A DNA stretch of 64,000 nucleotides from Thiobacillus denitrificans (GTDB lineage Bacteria; Pseudomonadota; Gammaproteobacteria; Burkholderiales; Thiobacillaceae), in the NCBI GenBank assembly GCA_002343685.1, contig DDRS01000020.1, positions 80,174 through 144,173 on the forward strand, written 5' to 3'. This document shows positions 54,986-64,000 of this stretch, one piece after another. Made by a program: the position numbers and the translations under genes. The notes under the pieces are model-generated. The model had not been told where the DNA came from. It saw only the letters and a program-made list of their open reading frames with translations, and did not search any database. The stretch's first letter is position 1, and each line of letters opens with the position of its first letter.

Positions 54986-55701
54986 ACCTGATTGTCCCCG
55001 ACTGGCCCGCGCCCGCGCGGGTCAAGAGTCTGATGACCACCCGTGTCGGCGGCGTGAGCCGGGCTCCCTGGGCCAGCTACAATCTCGGCGACCATGTCGG
55101 CGACGATCCGGATCACGTCGCCGCCAACCGTGCGCACCTTCGCCAGCAGCTGCCCGCGGAGCCGGGTTGGCTCAGGCAGGTACACAGCGCCCGGGTGGTC
55201 GAGATCGGGCACGAGACGAATCCCGAAGCCGATGCGGCGTTCACGCGCGAACCCGAGCGGGTCTGCGCGGTGCTGACTGCGGACTGCCTGCCGGTGCTGT
55301 TCTGCGACCGCAGCGGCAGCGTCGTGGCTGCCGCCCATGCCGGCTGGCGAGGCCTGGCCGGTGGCGTGCTGGAATCCACGGTCGCAGCGATGCGGGCAGC
55401 ACCGGGAGACATCCTGGCCTGGATGGGGCCCGCCATCGGTCCGCACGCATTTGAGGTGGGCGATGACGTGCGCGAGATCTTCGTGGCGTCGCACCCCGAA
55501 ACCGCCGCCGCCTTCGCGCCGCATGCGCCGGGCAAATGGCTGGCCGACATCTACCGGCTGGCGCGCATCCGACTCCAGCACGCTGGCGTGCAGGATGTCT
55601 ATGGGGGAGGGCGCTGCACCTTCGGCGAAGCGGACTGCTTTTATTCCTATCGTCGTGACGGCGTGACCGGGCGCATGGCCTCGCTGATCTGGCGGAGCTG
55701 A
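54982..55701 (+). CDS. pgeF: peptidoglycan editing factor PgeF (multicopper polyphenol oxidase fold)
   Basis: I start at GTG 54982, coupled to rluD (GTGA), giving 239 residues. The metal and active-site residues of the YfiH/DUF152 family are visible: Gln-Val-His-Ser-Ala (about residues 61-65), Thr-Ala-Asp-Cys-Leu-Pro-Val (about 94-100) and Ala-His-Ala-Gly-Trp-Arg-Gly (about 112-118). Relatives hydrolyse wrongly incorporated residues from cell-wall precursors. The rluD-pgeF-clpB vicinity is a conserved order in proteobacteria. Confidence 0.93.
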   Translation: MNLIVPDWPAPARVKSLMTTRVGGVSRAPWASYNLGDHVGDDPDHVAANRAHLRQQLPAEPGWLRQVHSARVVEIGHETNPEADAAFTREPERVCAVLTADCLPVLFCDRSGSVVAAAHAGWRGLAGGVLESTVAAMRAAPGDILAWMGPAIGPHAFEVGDDVREIFVASHPETAAAFAPHAPGKWLADIYRLARIRLQHAGVQDVYGGGRCTFGEADCFYSYRRDGVTGRMASLIWRS

Positions 55702-55769
55702 GCGCGGCCGCCCTGGCTAGGGAGGGCCGTCCTGCGCTACGATGAAAAAATGCCCGGCTAGGGGAGCTT

Positions 55770-56354
55770 ATGGGGAAAAATAGATTAGAAGCCTTCAGCG
55801 ACGGCGTACTGGCCATCATCATCACCATCATGGTGCTGGAGTTGAAGGTACCGCATGGCGAGCAACTGGATGTCCTGCTGCCGCTGGTGCCGGCCTTTCT
55901 CAGCTATGTGCTGAGTTTCGTCTACATCGGCATCTACTGGAACAACCACCACCACATGCTGCATGCCGCGACCAAGGTCAGCGGCCCCATGCTGTGGGCG
56001 AACCTGCATTTGTTGTTCTGGCTGTCGCTGTTTCCGTTTGTCACGGGCTGGATGGGCGAGAACCACTTTGCTGCCGTGCCTTCGGCATTGTATGGGCTGG
56101 TGCTGCTGATGGCGGCGATTGCCTATTGGGTGCTGGAGCAGGCGATCATCGCGTCCGAGGGCCCCGGTTCGGTACTCAAGCGGGCCGTCGGGCGGGACTG
56201 GAAGGGCAAGTTGTCGCCCGTTCTCTACGGTACCGCCATCGCCGCCACCTTCTGGGCCCCCTGGATTGCCCAGGCGATTTATGTATTCGTCGCAATCCTC
56301 TGGCTGGTGCCCGATCCTCGTATCGAACGGGCGCTGCATCGAGGGGAATCCTGA
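55770..56354 (+). CDS. TMEM175-family (DUF1211) potassium channel-like protein
   Basis: A 194-residue protein with about six transmembrane helices. The first helix begins Arg-Leu-Glu-Ala-Phe-Ser-Asp-Gly-Val-Leu-Ala-Ile, the selectivity-filter-bearing Phe-Ser-Asp motif of TMEM175 channels. Bacterial members conduct K+. A GGGGAG ribosome binding site precedes the ATG, and a hairpin terminator follows at 56367. It appears to be a single-gene unit unrelated to its neighbours. Confidence 0.85.
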   Translation: MGKNRLEAFSDGVLAIIITIMVLELKVPHGEQLDVLLPLVPAFLSYVLSFVYIGIYWNNHHHMLHAATKVSGPMLWANLHLLFWLSLFPFVTGWMGENHFAAVPSALYGLVLLMAAIAYWVLEQAIIASEGPGSVLKRAVGRDWKGKLSPVLYGTAIAATFWAPWIAQAIYVFVAILWLVPDPRIERALHRGES

Positions 56355-56366
56355 AACGCCAAGCTT

Positions 56367-56397
56367 GCCCGGCCATGCAGCCGGGCACCGTTTCTTC
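56367..56397 (+). terminator. hairpin terminator after the TMEM175-like gene
   Basis: GCCCGGC-CATGCA-GCCGGGC (56367-56386) is followed by ACCG and TTTCTTC. The stem is perfect over 7 bp and the T-run is short and interrupted. Confidence 0.55.
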
Positions 56398-56448
56398 GAT
56401 CGATTTGTAATAAAATACTTAAAAATCTTAATAGATCGAATTTGAGTC

Positions 56449-56853
56449 ATGGCAGACCCCTACGACGATTTGCAGCAGAGCTACGGACGTTGCCTGCGCG
56501 GAAAGAATTTCATCGAGCGTTTCTACGAGATCTTTCTGGCCAGCCACCCGGACATCGCGCCGATGTTTGCCGCGACCGACTTCCAGAAGCAGCGTATGGC
56601 CCTGCGCCGGGGCATCAGCGCGGCGATCTCGCATGCGGCAGGCAGTTCGCTGACCAAGCGCACGATCGATCAAATGGCCACCACGCATTCCCGAGCAGGC
56701 CATGCGCCGGTGCCGCCCGAGCTTTATCGTTATTGGGTGGACAGTCTGGTCCAGGCCGTCAGCGAAATGGACCCCGAGGCCACGCCGGAATTGATGGCGC
56801 GCTGGCGACAGGGCATGGGCGCCGTGGTCGGTACGTTCATCGCGCAATACTGA
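56449..56853 (+). CDS. single-domain globin
   Basis: A 134-residue globin-like protein with no other domain. The Phe-Ile-Glu-Arg-Phe-Tyr-Glu-Ile-Phe-Leu segment (about residues 21-30), Ile-Ala-Pro-Met-Phe (about 36-40) and His in Thr-Thr-His-Ser-Arg-Ala-Gly (about 78-84, candidate proximal F8 His) fit the M-type fold, and a Tyr-Trp pair (about residues 93-95) lies in the G helix region. It differs from the truncated haemoglobin at 16903. The upstream region is very A+T rich with a possible TAAAAT -10 at 56411. Its end overlaps the convergent ligase gene by 17 bases. Confidence 0.78.
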   Translation: MADPYDDLQQSYGRCLRGKNFIERFYEIFLASHPDIAPMFAATDFQKQRMALRRGISAAISHAAGSSLTKRTIDQMATTHSRAGHAPVPPELYRYWVDSLVQAVSEMDPEATPELMARWRQGMGAVVGTFIAQY

Positions 56854-57766
56854 ACCGCATTGCGCCATCCTGGCCGGCGTCCCGGTTCATATTATTTTCC
56901 TCCTCGGGCATCCCCGGGAAATCCTCGCGCACGCGCAGGTAGCGCGGAAAGCGCGGCACGCCGCGTTTTGTCAGGTGCTGATAGCGATAGGTGATGCGCG
57001 TGCCGAGCGGCGGCGGCTGGCGGCGCAATGAATCGGAGAGTCCGCTGCCGAGGCGGAAGCGTGTGCCGTCCGACATTTCCATCAGCAGCGCGCCGGTCAT
57101 GCCCTGGTATTTTCCCTGGCCGGGAATGTGGCCGACGACAATCGCTTCGGCGTCCAGCCAGGGCTTCAACTTCAGCAGTGCGTCGTTGCGGCCGGTGAGA
57201 TAGGGCGCGTCGGCGCGATGCAGCATGAGGCCTTCGCCGCCTGTCCGTACCACGGCATCGAGTTGTTTCATCAGCGCGGCGCGGTCGGCCACGCGTGTCT
57301 GCTCGACGGCCTGCAGCCAGGGTACGCCGGCCTGCGCGACGAGCGTCCGTATCTGCTGGACACGCGCGCTGAAGTCGCCGGCCGCGCCGGGCAATTCGAA
57401 AACCAGATAGCGCACCCGCCGCCATTCGGCGTCCGCCGGCTCGATCCTGCGCACGATGCCCGACAGCGCGTCGAAGCGCCCGCGGCCGGTCCAGAGTTCG
57501 CCATCCAGCGGCGTCGCCGGGAAGCCGGCCGTGAACCACGCCGGCGCCGGCACGCGGCCGCCGCCGCGAAAGCGCAGCGCCTTGCCGTCCCACTGGGCGC
57601 GCACGCCGTCGTATTTCTCGCTTACCCAGTATTGCGTGACATCGACGTCGGCGGCATAGACCTCGGCCAGCAGCATCGCCGGAGCGGGATCGCTCCAGGC
57701 CGGGGTCGAGACCGGCAGCCATAGCGCCAGCCACAGCGTGGACAGGATGCGGCTCAGTCCAGCCAC
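56837..57766 (-). CDS. ligE: exported ATP-dependent DNA ligase (Lig E type)
   Basis: A 309-residue minimal ligase. The N-terminus is a signal peptide (hydrophobic core about residues 8-20, cleavage near Ala-Trp-Ser). The adenylation motif Lys-Tyr-Asp-Gly-Val-Arg-Ala has its nucleophilic Lys at 51, Leu-Asp-Gly-Glu-Leu-Trp is motif III, and Glu-Gly-Leu-Met-Leu motif IV. An OB domain follows, with no extra DNA-binding domain. Lig E enzymes are predicted periplasmic and proposed to act on extracellular DNA during biofilm growth or uptake. The last roughly 30 residues look poorly conserved. It overlaps the GNAT gene by 13 bases. Confidence 0.9.
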   Translation of the reverse strand: MAGLSRILSTLWLALWLPVSTPAWSDPAPAMLLAEVYAADVDVTQYWVSEKYDGVRAQWDGKALRFRGGGRVPAPAWFTAGFPATPLDGELWTGRGRFDALSGIVRRIEPADAEWRRVRYLVFELPGAAGDFSARVQQIRTLVAQAGVPWLQAVEQTRVADRAALMKQLDAVVRTGGEGLMLHRADAPYLTGRNDALLKLKPWLDAEAIVVGHIPGQGKYQGMTGALLMEMSDGTRFRLGSGLSDSLRRQPPPLGTRITYRYQHLTKRGVPRFPRYLRVREDFPGMPEEENNMNRDAGQDGAMRFSIAR

Positions 57767-58236
57767 TTCTGCATGAACTGCGCATGGCCCATGGCCGGAT
57801 CGAGCCGGTAGTCGTCGAAGCCCAGCCGTTCGTAGAGTCGGCGCGCGGCGTGGTTGCCGGAGAGCACTTCCAGCGTCAGCTTGCAGGCGCCGCGTTCGCG
57901 CGCGATGGCTTCGACCTCGGCGAACAGCCGTGCGGCGATGCCACGGCCGCGGTGGCTGGGCAGCACGACGACATCGTGCACGTTGACCAGCGGGCGGCAG
58001 GCGAAGGTGGAAAACCCTTCGATGGCGTTGACGAGACCCACCGGGAGCGCACCGTCGAACGCCAGCACGCTGAAGATGAAGGGTCGCGCGGCGAGTCCGG
58101 CGACCAGATTGGCGCGGGCGAAGTCGCTGAGCGCCTCGCCGCCGCCCGCGGGATCGCGCGCATAGGCATCCAGCAGGTCGACCAGCGCGGCGGCGTGGGC
58201 CGGGTCGTCGTAGCGCACGCGGGCAAGCTCGATCAT
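57754..58236 (-). CDS. GNAT-family N-acetyltransferase
   Basis: I start at ATG 58236, eight bases after nadC, giving 160 residues; the longer open frame is nadC sequence. The acetyl-CoA loop Arg-Gly-Arg-Gly-Ile-Ala-Ala-Arg-Leu (about residues 86-94) and the Asn-His-Ala-Ala-Arg-Arg-Leu-Tyr-Glu-Arg-Leu-Gly-Phe ending are characteristic. Substrate unknown; a RimI-like protein or small-molecule acetylase is possible. It forms a unit nadC-GNAT-ligase. Confidence 0.82.
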   Translation of the reverse strand: MIELARVRYDDPAHAAALVDLLDAYARDPAGGGEALSDFARANLVAGLAARPFIFSVLAFDGALPVGLVNAIEGFSTFACRPLVNVHDVVVLPSHRGRGIAARLFAEVEAIARERGACKLTLEVLSGNHAARRLYERLGFDDYRLDPAMGHAQFMQKWLD

Positions 58237-58243
58237 GGCTGGA

Positions 58244-59086
58244 TCACTGGGTCTCGATGCGCATCGACAGGTCGACCGCACGGATGTGCTTGGTGAGGCT
58301 GCCGACGGAAATGCGGTCGACACCGGTCTCGGCCACGGCGCGCACGGTGTCCAGCGTGATGTTGCCGGAGGCTTCGAGCAGGGCGCGGCCATGGGCGAGC
58401 CCAACCGCACGGCGCATGTCGTCAAGGCTGAAATTGTCGAGCAGGATCAGCGATGCGCCGGCCGCCAGCGCCTGGTCGAGTTCGTCCAGGCTTTCCACTT
58501 CGATCTGGACGCTGACCTTACCTGCGGCCAGCTCGAATGCGGCATCGAGTACCTGCGCGATGCCGCCCGCCGCCGCGATGTGGTTTTCCTTGATCAGGAT
58601 GCCGTCGTACAGACCCACGCGCTGGTTCTGCCCGCCGCCCACCCGCACCGCGTATTTCTCGGCCATGCGCAGGCCGGGCAGGGTCTTGCGGGTGTCGAGG
58701 ATGGCGGCATGGGTGCCGCGCACGGCCTCGACGTAGGGCCGAGTTGCGGTGGCCACCGCCGACAGGGTCTGCAGGAAGTTCAGCGCGGGGCGTTCGGCGG
58801 TGAGCAGCGCGCGCGCGTTACCGCTGAGTTCGACCAGCACGCCGCCGGCCGCGACCGGGGCGCCTTCGTTGACCCGCCAGTCGATGGCACAGCCGAGGTC
58901 GAGCGCCCGGAAGCAGGCGTCGAACCAGGGCCGGCCGGCGATCACGGCGGGTTCGCGGGTGATGACGCGGGCGCGGGCGGTCTGCGTCGCCGGGATGAGC
59001 AGGGCGGTGAGGTCGCCACTGCCGACATCCTCGGCCAGTGCGCGGTTCACATCGGTTTCGACGACGGAAGCAAGCAAATCGGACAT
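58244..59086 (-). CDS. nadC: nicotinate-nucleotide pyrophosphorylase NadC
   Basis: A 280-residue enzyme of de novo NAD synthesis that turns quinolinate and PRPP into nicotinate mononucleotide. Conserved blocks include Glu-Asp-Val-Gly-Ser-Gly-Asp-Leu-Thr (about residues 19-27), Thr-Arg-Lys-Thr-Leu-Pro-Gly-Leu-Arg (about 132-140) and Ile-Glu-Val-Glu-Ser-Leu-Asp-Glu. It complements nadE elsewhere in the window. It diverges from clpB. Confidence 0.97.
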   Translation of the reverse strand: MSDLLASVVETDVNRALAEDVGSGDLTALLIPATQTARARVITREPAVIAGRPWFDACFRALDLGCAIDWRVNEGAPVAAGGVLVELSGNARALLTAERPALNFLQTLSAVATATRPYVEAVRGTHAAILDTRKTLPGLRMAEKYAVRVGGGQNQRVGLYDGILIKENHIAAAGGIAQVLDAAFELAAGKVSVQIEVESLDELDQALAAGASLILLDNFSLDDMRRAVGLAHGRALLEASGNITLDTVRAVAETGVDRISVGSLTKHIRAVDLSMRIETQ

Positions 59087-59112
59087 GACTGGTCTTTAAT
59101 TAAGACATGACG

Positions 59113-59141
59113 GGTTGAAATGGGCGGAAACGCCTCTATTT
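59113..59141 (+). promoter_or_regulatory. candidate sigma-32 promoter of clpB
   Basis: GGTTGAAA at 59113-59120 resembles the CTTGAAA heat-shock -35. CCTCTATTT at 59133-59141 is a poor match to the CCCCAT-type -10, 12 bases later. clpB is heat-shock controlled in most proteobacteria, which is why I list this weak match. Confidence 0.25.
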
Positions 59142-59177
59142 GGTTGCCATTGAATATAACCTAGCACGAGGTTACTT

Positions 59178-61757
<2,580 letters not shown>

Positions 61758-61780
61758 CGGATACTTGTTTCAAGGGATTG

Positions 61781-61808
61781 CTTGCGCTCAGGTCGACTGA
61801 CGCGCAAG
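61781..61808. other. hairpin between convergent clpB and the DsrE-like gene
   Basis: CTTGCGC-TCAG pairs with CTGA-C-GCGCAAG (one bulged C) around GTCGA, an 11-bp stem. No T-run follows on either strand, so it is not a clear intrinsic terminator. It marks the junction where base composition changes. Confidence 0.4.
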
Positions 61809-61824
61809 TGATCGATTCGTCGGG

Positions 61825-62322
61825 CTATTTGGTTTTTCCGATATCCTTCGTGGATAAGGGTGTTGGGTTGATGTACTGGTAACCTTGGTATTCAAGGTAT
61901 GCAATTTCCGCAAAGCCAAATGGCACAACGGTAATGAAGCCATGCATGTCCTCTGGCCTGTAGCCAGCCATTTTCATGGCATTTCTGCACATATAAAACT
62001 TCACACCTGTATTTGCCAGATCGGCCATCTTGTCAACAATGCCCCGGAATTCCTTATAGTTTTCCTTGGCAAAAGCTTTGAGTTCCGGGCCGTGGGTCAC
62101 GATCACGACTTTTCCGCGCGTAACCCGCCGAGTATTTCGGACGAAATCGTAGAGGAGTTCGAGTTTTTTTGGGTCGTCATAACTGACATCGAACACTGTA
62201 TTGAGTACGGGCATTGAGCGCGTTTTGGTGCTAGCCGTTCCATACGGCGAGGTGGTGCCCGAAGCGGCGACATTAAACGCCAACATCCCCATGATGACTA
62301 CGGCGAGCCACTTCCATCGCAT
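61825..62322 (-). CDS. exported DsrE-family protein
   Basis: I start at ATG 62322, preceded by AGGAA, so that the protein (165 residues) begins with a signal peptide (Met-Arg-Trp-Lys-Trp then a hydrophobic core, cleavage near Ala-Ala-Ser-Gly, about 22). The DsrE-like alpha/beta domain shows Lys-Val-Val-Ile-Val-Thr-His-Gly-Pro-Glu-Leu (about 71-81) and a conserved cysteine at 112 in Phe-Tyr-Met-Cys-Arg-Asn-Ala. Cytoplasmic DsrE/TusD proteins carry sulfur on such a Cys; the periplasmic form's role is less clear. Base composition is less G+C rich than upstream. Confidence 0.8.
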   Translation of the reverse strand: MRWKWLAVVIMGMLAFNVAASGTTSPYGTASTKTRSMPVLNTVFDVSYDDPKKLELLYDFVRNTRRVTRGKVVIVTHGPELKAFAKENYKEFRGIVDKMADLANTGVKFYMCRNAMKMAGYRPEDMHGFITVVPFGFAEIAYLEYQGYQYINPTPLSTKDIGKTK

Positions 62323-62392
62323 GGTGCGTTTCCTATAGACCAAGTTTCCATACAGTACAACGAGCGACGCCAATTCCGGTTATGGCCAGCCA

Positions 62393-63127
62393 TCATCCTT
62401 GATTGATTGTTCGAGCCTTAATCCAGGCAGCAAGCTTCTCTTCCTCTTTTTGGAGTTCAAATGCGTTGATTAATCCGCGCTGCAAGGACAGGGCTACTGC
62501 ACGCATACGCACGTTGATGAGTTCACTGTCGCTCAAAGTATGGCTTTCCGTATTGGCGCCAAGCTTTATGTAAAGCGACTGAAGTCGGTTTTGGACACCA
62601 CGTCGGGAAAGATAGTGTCGCTCGGCAATCGCATTGTCGGTCAGTCCTAGAGCGAGATCCATCAAGACCTCGAATTCGAGGTCTGAAATCGACGAGGTAT
62701 GTTTGTGCGCCCGAACCTGCACCGGGCGCACTTGAGGATCAATCCAGCATTGACATTCATCGAAAACCGCGTTCACCGCCTTTTCAATAATCTTTGCCGA
62801 ATTATTTTTCATGACATAGCCGTACACGGTTTCTGCCGGGACGCTCTTGGCGAGGGCGCGTACGTACATTTCGTCGTCATATTGCGACCAGAACAAGAAA
62901 CGTGCGCTTGGCTTTGTTTCCCATACGCGGCGTGCCAGCTCAATACCATTTACCCGGGGCATCTGGATATCGGTAATAACCCATGGTTGTTCCAAGTCGG
63001 CGCATAGGGATAGTGCCTCCGCGCCGTTCTCTGCCGGTATCAATTGGCGAGGGGCGAGCGCCTCGATAATGAAATTGCGATCTCTCGAATTGTCGTCCGC
63101 AATAATCAGGGCGTGATCAGGGTTCAT
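62393..63127 (-). CDS. NarL/FixJ-type response regulator
   Basis: A 244-residue regulator. The receiver domain has Asp-Asp at 11-12 and phosphoacceptor Asp53 in Val-Ile-Thr-Asp-Ile-Gln-Met-Pro. A LuxR-type helix-turn-helix at about 147-200 shows Leu-Gly-Leu-Thr-Asp-Asn-Ala-Ile-Ala-Glu-Arg and Val-Gln-Asn-Arg-Leu-Gln-Ser-Leu-Tyr. The C-terminal 40 residues form an extra helix of unknown role. It overlaps the kinase gene by 4 bases. Targets are unknown; the DsrE-like gene 70 bases downstream is one candidate. Confidence 0.85.
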   Translation of the reverse strand: MNPDHALIIADDNSRDRNFIIEALAPRQLIPAENGAEALSLCADLEQPWVITDIQMPRVNGIELARRVWETKPSARFLFWSQYDDEMYVRALAKSVPAETVYGYVMKNNSAKIIEKAVNAVFDECQCWIDPQVRPVQVRAHKHTSSISDLEFEVLMDLALGLTDNAIAERHYLSRRGVQNRLQSLYIKLGANTESHTLSDSELINVRMRAVALSLQRGLINAFELQKEEEKLAAWIKARTINQG

Positions 63128-64000
63128 TTGCTGGCCCTTTCACTCTGGATGAGCGGCCAGCGAAAATCCAACCGTGTACCGGTGTCAAACCGAGAGTGTC
63201 CGTGATTGAATGTCGCACCCATTGCGCGGGCACGCTGACGGAGGTTGGAAAGTCCGTGCCTGTCGGTGCTAGAAGTTGTGAGGGTCGTAATACCTATGCC
63301 GTCATCATCGATGGTCAATACAATATGGCCATCCACTGTGTGCAGCGTAATTTCGCATAGCGTGGCATGCGCATGCCGCAAGACATTGGAGACGGATTCG
63401 CTGATGATGCGAAACAAGTTAACGCGCTGGAATTCTGTCAGGGTTCGCTCGGTTTCCTGCTCAAATCTGAGAATCCAGTGCGGTACCCTCGCGACGTTGC
63501 GTTCAAGAAAAGAGCGTGTTGCAGCTTCCAGCCCGAGGATGTCAAGCGTTTGTGGATGAAGGTCATCGATAATGTTCCGTATGCTTGCGGAAATGTTTTT
63601 CACCTCTCCTCTAAGTGGAGCCAATTGGTCAGCTTGTTCGGTAACGGGCAGTTTTTCAGCGGCTTCCAGTGCGCGGGAAACCGCCGTCAGGTCGGCAAGT
63701 GCTTGGTCATGAAGGTCCATAGCGATTCGCTTACGTTCGTTTTCTACCCCCTGCAGGAATTTCTCCACCGCGACGACGTTGAGGAGGCGCTGAGTCATAT
63801 TGGCGACACAATCTGTCAGTTCATCAAGTTCATCTCGGACAGCAGGGGGTGCGTTGACTGGTACTAGATTGCCACTGCAAAGAGTGCGGGCTTGCAGGGC
63901 AAGCGCGCCAAGACGCTGCCGGACAGAGTGCACTGTGATAGCCGATAGAATGACTGCAAGAAACAGACATGCAAGTAATGTGAAACCTCTGCTTAACTCC
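63124..64000 (-). CDS. NarL-partner sensor histidine kinase (5' end beyond window)
   Basis: The reading frame is open to the window edge, so the N-terminus is missing. Visible from the edge are a transmembrane helix (about the first 22 codons), a HAMP-like segment, and a HisKA_3 dimerisation domain with the phosphoacceptor His in Ile-Ala-Met-Asp-Leu-His-Asp-Gln-Ala. A GHKL ATPase domain follows, with Ser-Glu-Ser-Val-Ser-Asn-Val-Leu-Arg-His-Ala and Asp-Asp-Asp-Gly-Ile-Gly. The internal GTG at 63933 would cut off the membrane helix and is rejected as start. It is coupled to the response regulator. Confidence 0.85.
   Translation of the reverse strand, partial: ELSRGFTLLACLFLAVILSAITVHSVRQRLGALALQARTLCSGNLVPVNAPPAVRDELDELTDCVANMTQRLLNVVAVEKFLQGVENERKRIAMDLHDQALADLTAVSRALEAAEKLPVTEQADQLAPLRGEVKNISASIRNIIDDLHPQTLDILGLEAATRSFLERNVARVPHWILRFEQETERTLTEFQRVNLFRIISESVSNVLRHAHATLCEITLHTVDGHIVLTIDDDGIGITTLTTSSTDRHGLSNLRQRARAMGATFNHGHSRFDTGTRLDFRWPLIQSERASK

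Noticed and set aside
63124..63933. Internal GTG at 63933 as the kinase start
   Set aside because: The frame is open to the window edge and codes for a transmembrane helix just upstream, so the gene continues beyond 64000.

Overview
The window is a gene-dense chromosomal segment of high G+C (roughly two-thirds by eye in most coding lines) from a betaproteobacterium. The evidence is the gene content and order: a complete rpsB-tsf-pyrH-frr-uppS-cdsA-dxr-rseP-bamA-skp-lpxD-fabZ-lpxA-lpxB-rnhB run, map-glnD beside it, sucCD-nadE-glnB, bamD/rluD/pgeF, an MSHA pilus locus and a PEP-CTERM exported protein. A relative of Thiobacillus or another Nitrosomonadales member is my best guess; this is inference, not something the sequence proves. 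No rRNA, tRNA, CRISPR array, complete insertion sequence or prophage was found, and no gene-free stretch exceeds 300 bases.

Layout. 1-9909 (+): distal part of an MSHA-type IV pilus locus (end of an upstream gene, mshP, the large adhesin-like mshQ, then mshI, a PilN-like gene, mshJ, mshK, secretin mshL, ATPase mshM, TPR protein mshN). 10142-10393: alanine-rich small lipoprotein with its own promoter and terminator. 10436-20650 (-): aminotransferase, mtfA, rmuC, typA, a membrane-anchored protein of unknown function, a group 2 truncated haemoglobin, purT, a phospholipase-D-family lipoprotein and ampD. 20739-24022 (+): purine salvage pair (hpt and a methylthioinosine/methylthioadenosine phosphorylase), rsuA-like, def, and a two-gene unit behind a near-consensus sigma-28 promoter. 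24036-28167 (-): glnD, map and two small exported proteins. 28428-30463 (+): OmpR/EnvZ-like two-component system. 30609-44817 (+): translation, isoprenoid, phospholipid, outer-membrane and lipid A genes in one co-directional block. 44840-49018: CopD-like membrane protein, thioredoxin-like protein, CaCA antiporter, PEP-CTERM metalloprotease and a COG3146-type acyltransferase. 49029-53130 (+): sucC-sucD-nadE-glnB. 53182-59086: bamD, rluD, pgeF, TMEM175-like channel, a second globin, a signal-peptide ATP-dependent DNA ligase, a GNAT enzyme and nadC. 59178-61757: clpB. 61825-64000 (-): DsrE-like exported protein and a two-component pair of visibly lower G+C; the kinase runs off the window.

How the genes work together. 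Outer-membrane biogenesis is strongly represented (bamA, bamD, skp, rseP, lpxA, lpxB, lpxD, fabZ). PII signalling is nearly complete: glnD (the PII uridylyltransferase) and glnB (PII with its Tyr51), the latter translationally coupled to nadE. The hpt-phosphorylase pair would convert a polyamine or quorum-signal by-product to hypoxanthine and then IMP.

Most noteworthy structures: (1) a 110-bp insertion between sucC and sucD flanked by perfect 7-bp direct repeats that include both start codons, creating a 37-codon ORF coupled to both neighbours; (2) a 148-bp element with 19-bp terminal inverted repeats at the lpxA/lpxB junction, whose right arm contains the apparent GTG start of lpxB; (3) a sigma-28-type promoter driving a FlaF-like gene and a small basic protein far from any other flagellar gene in the window; (4) two tiny exported proteins divergent from an OmpR/EnvZ system. 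No wholly new defence-type or catalytic system was recognised.
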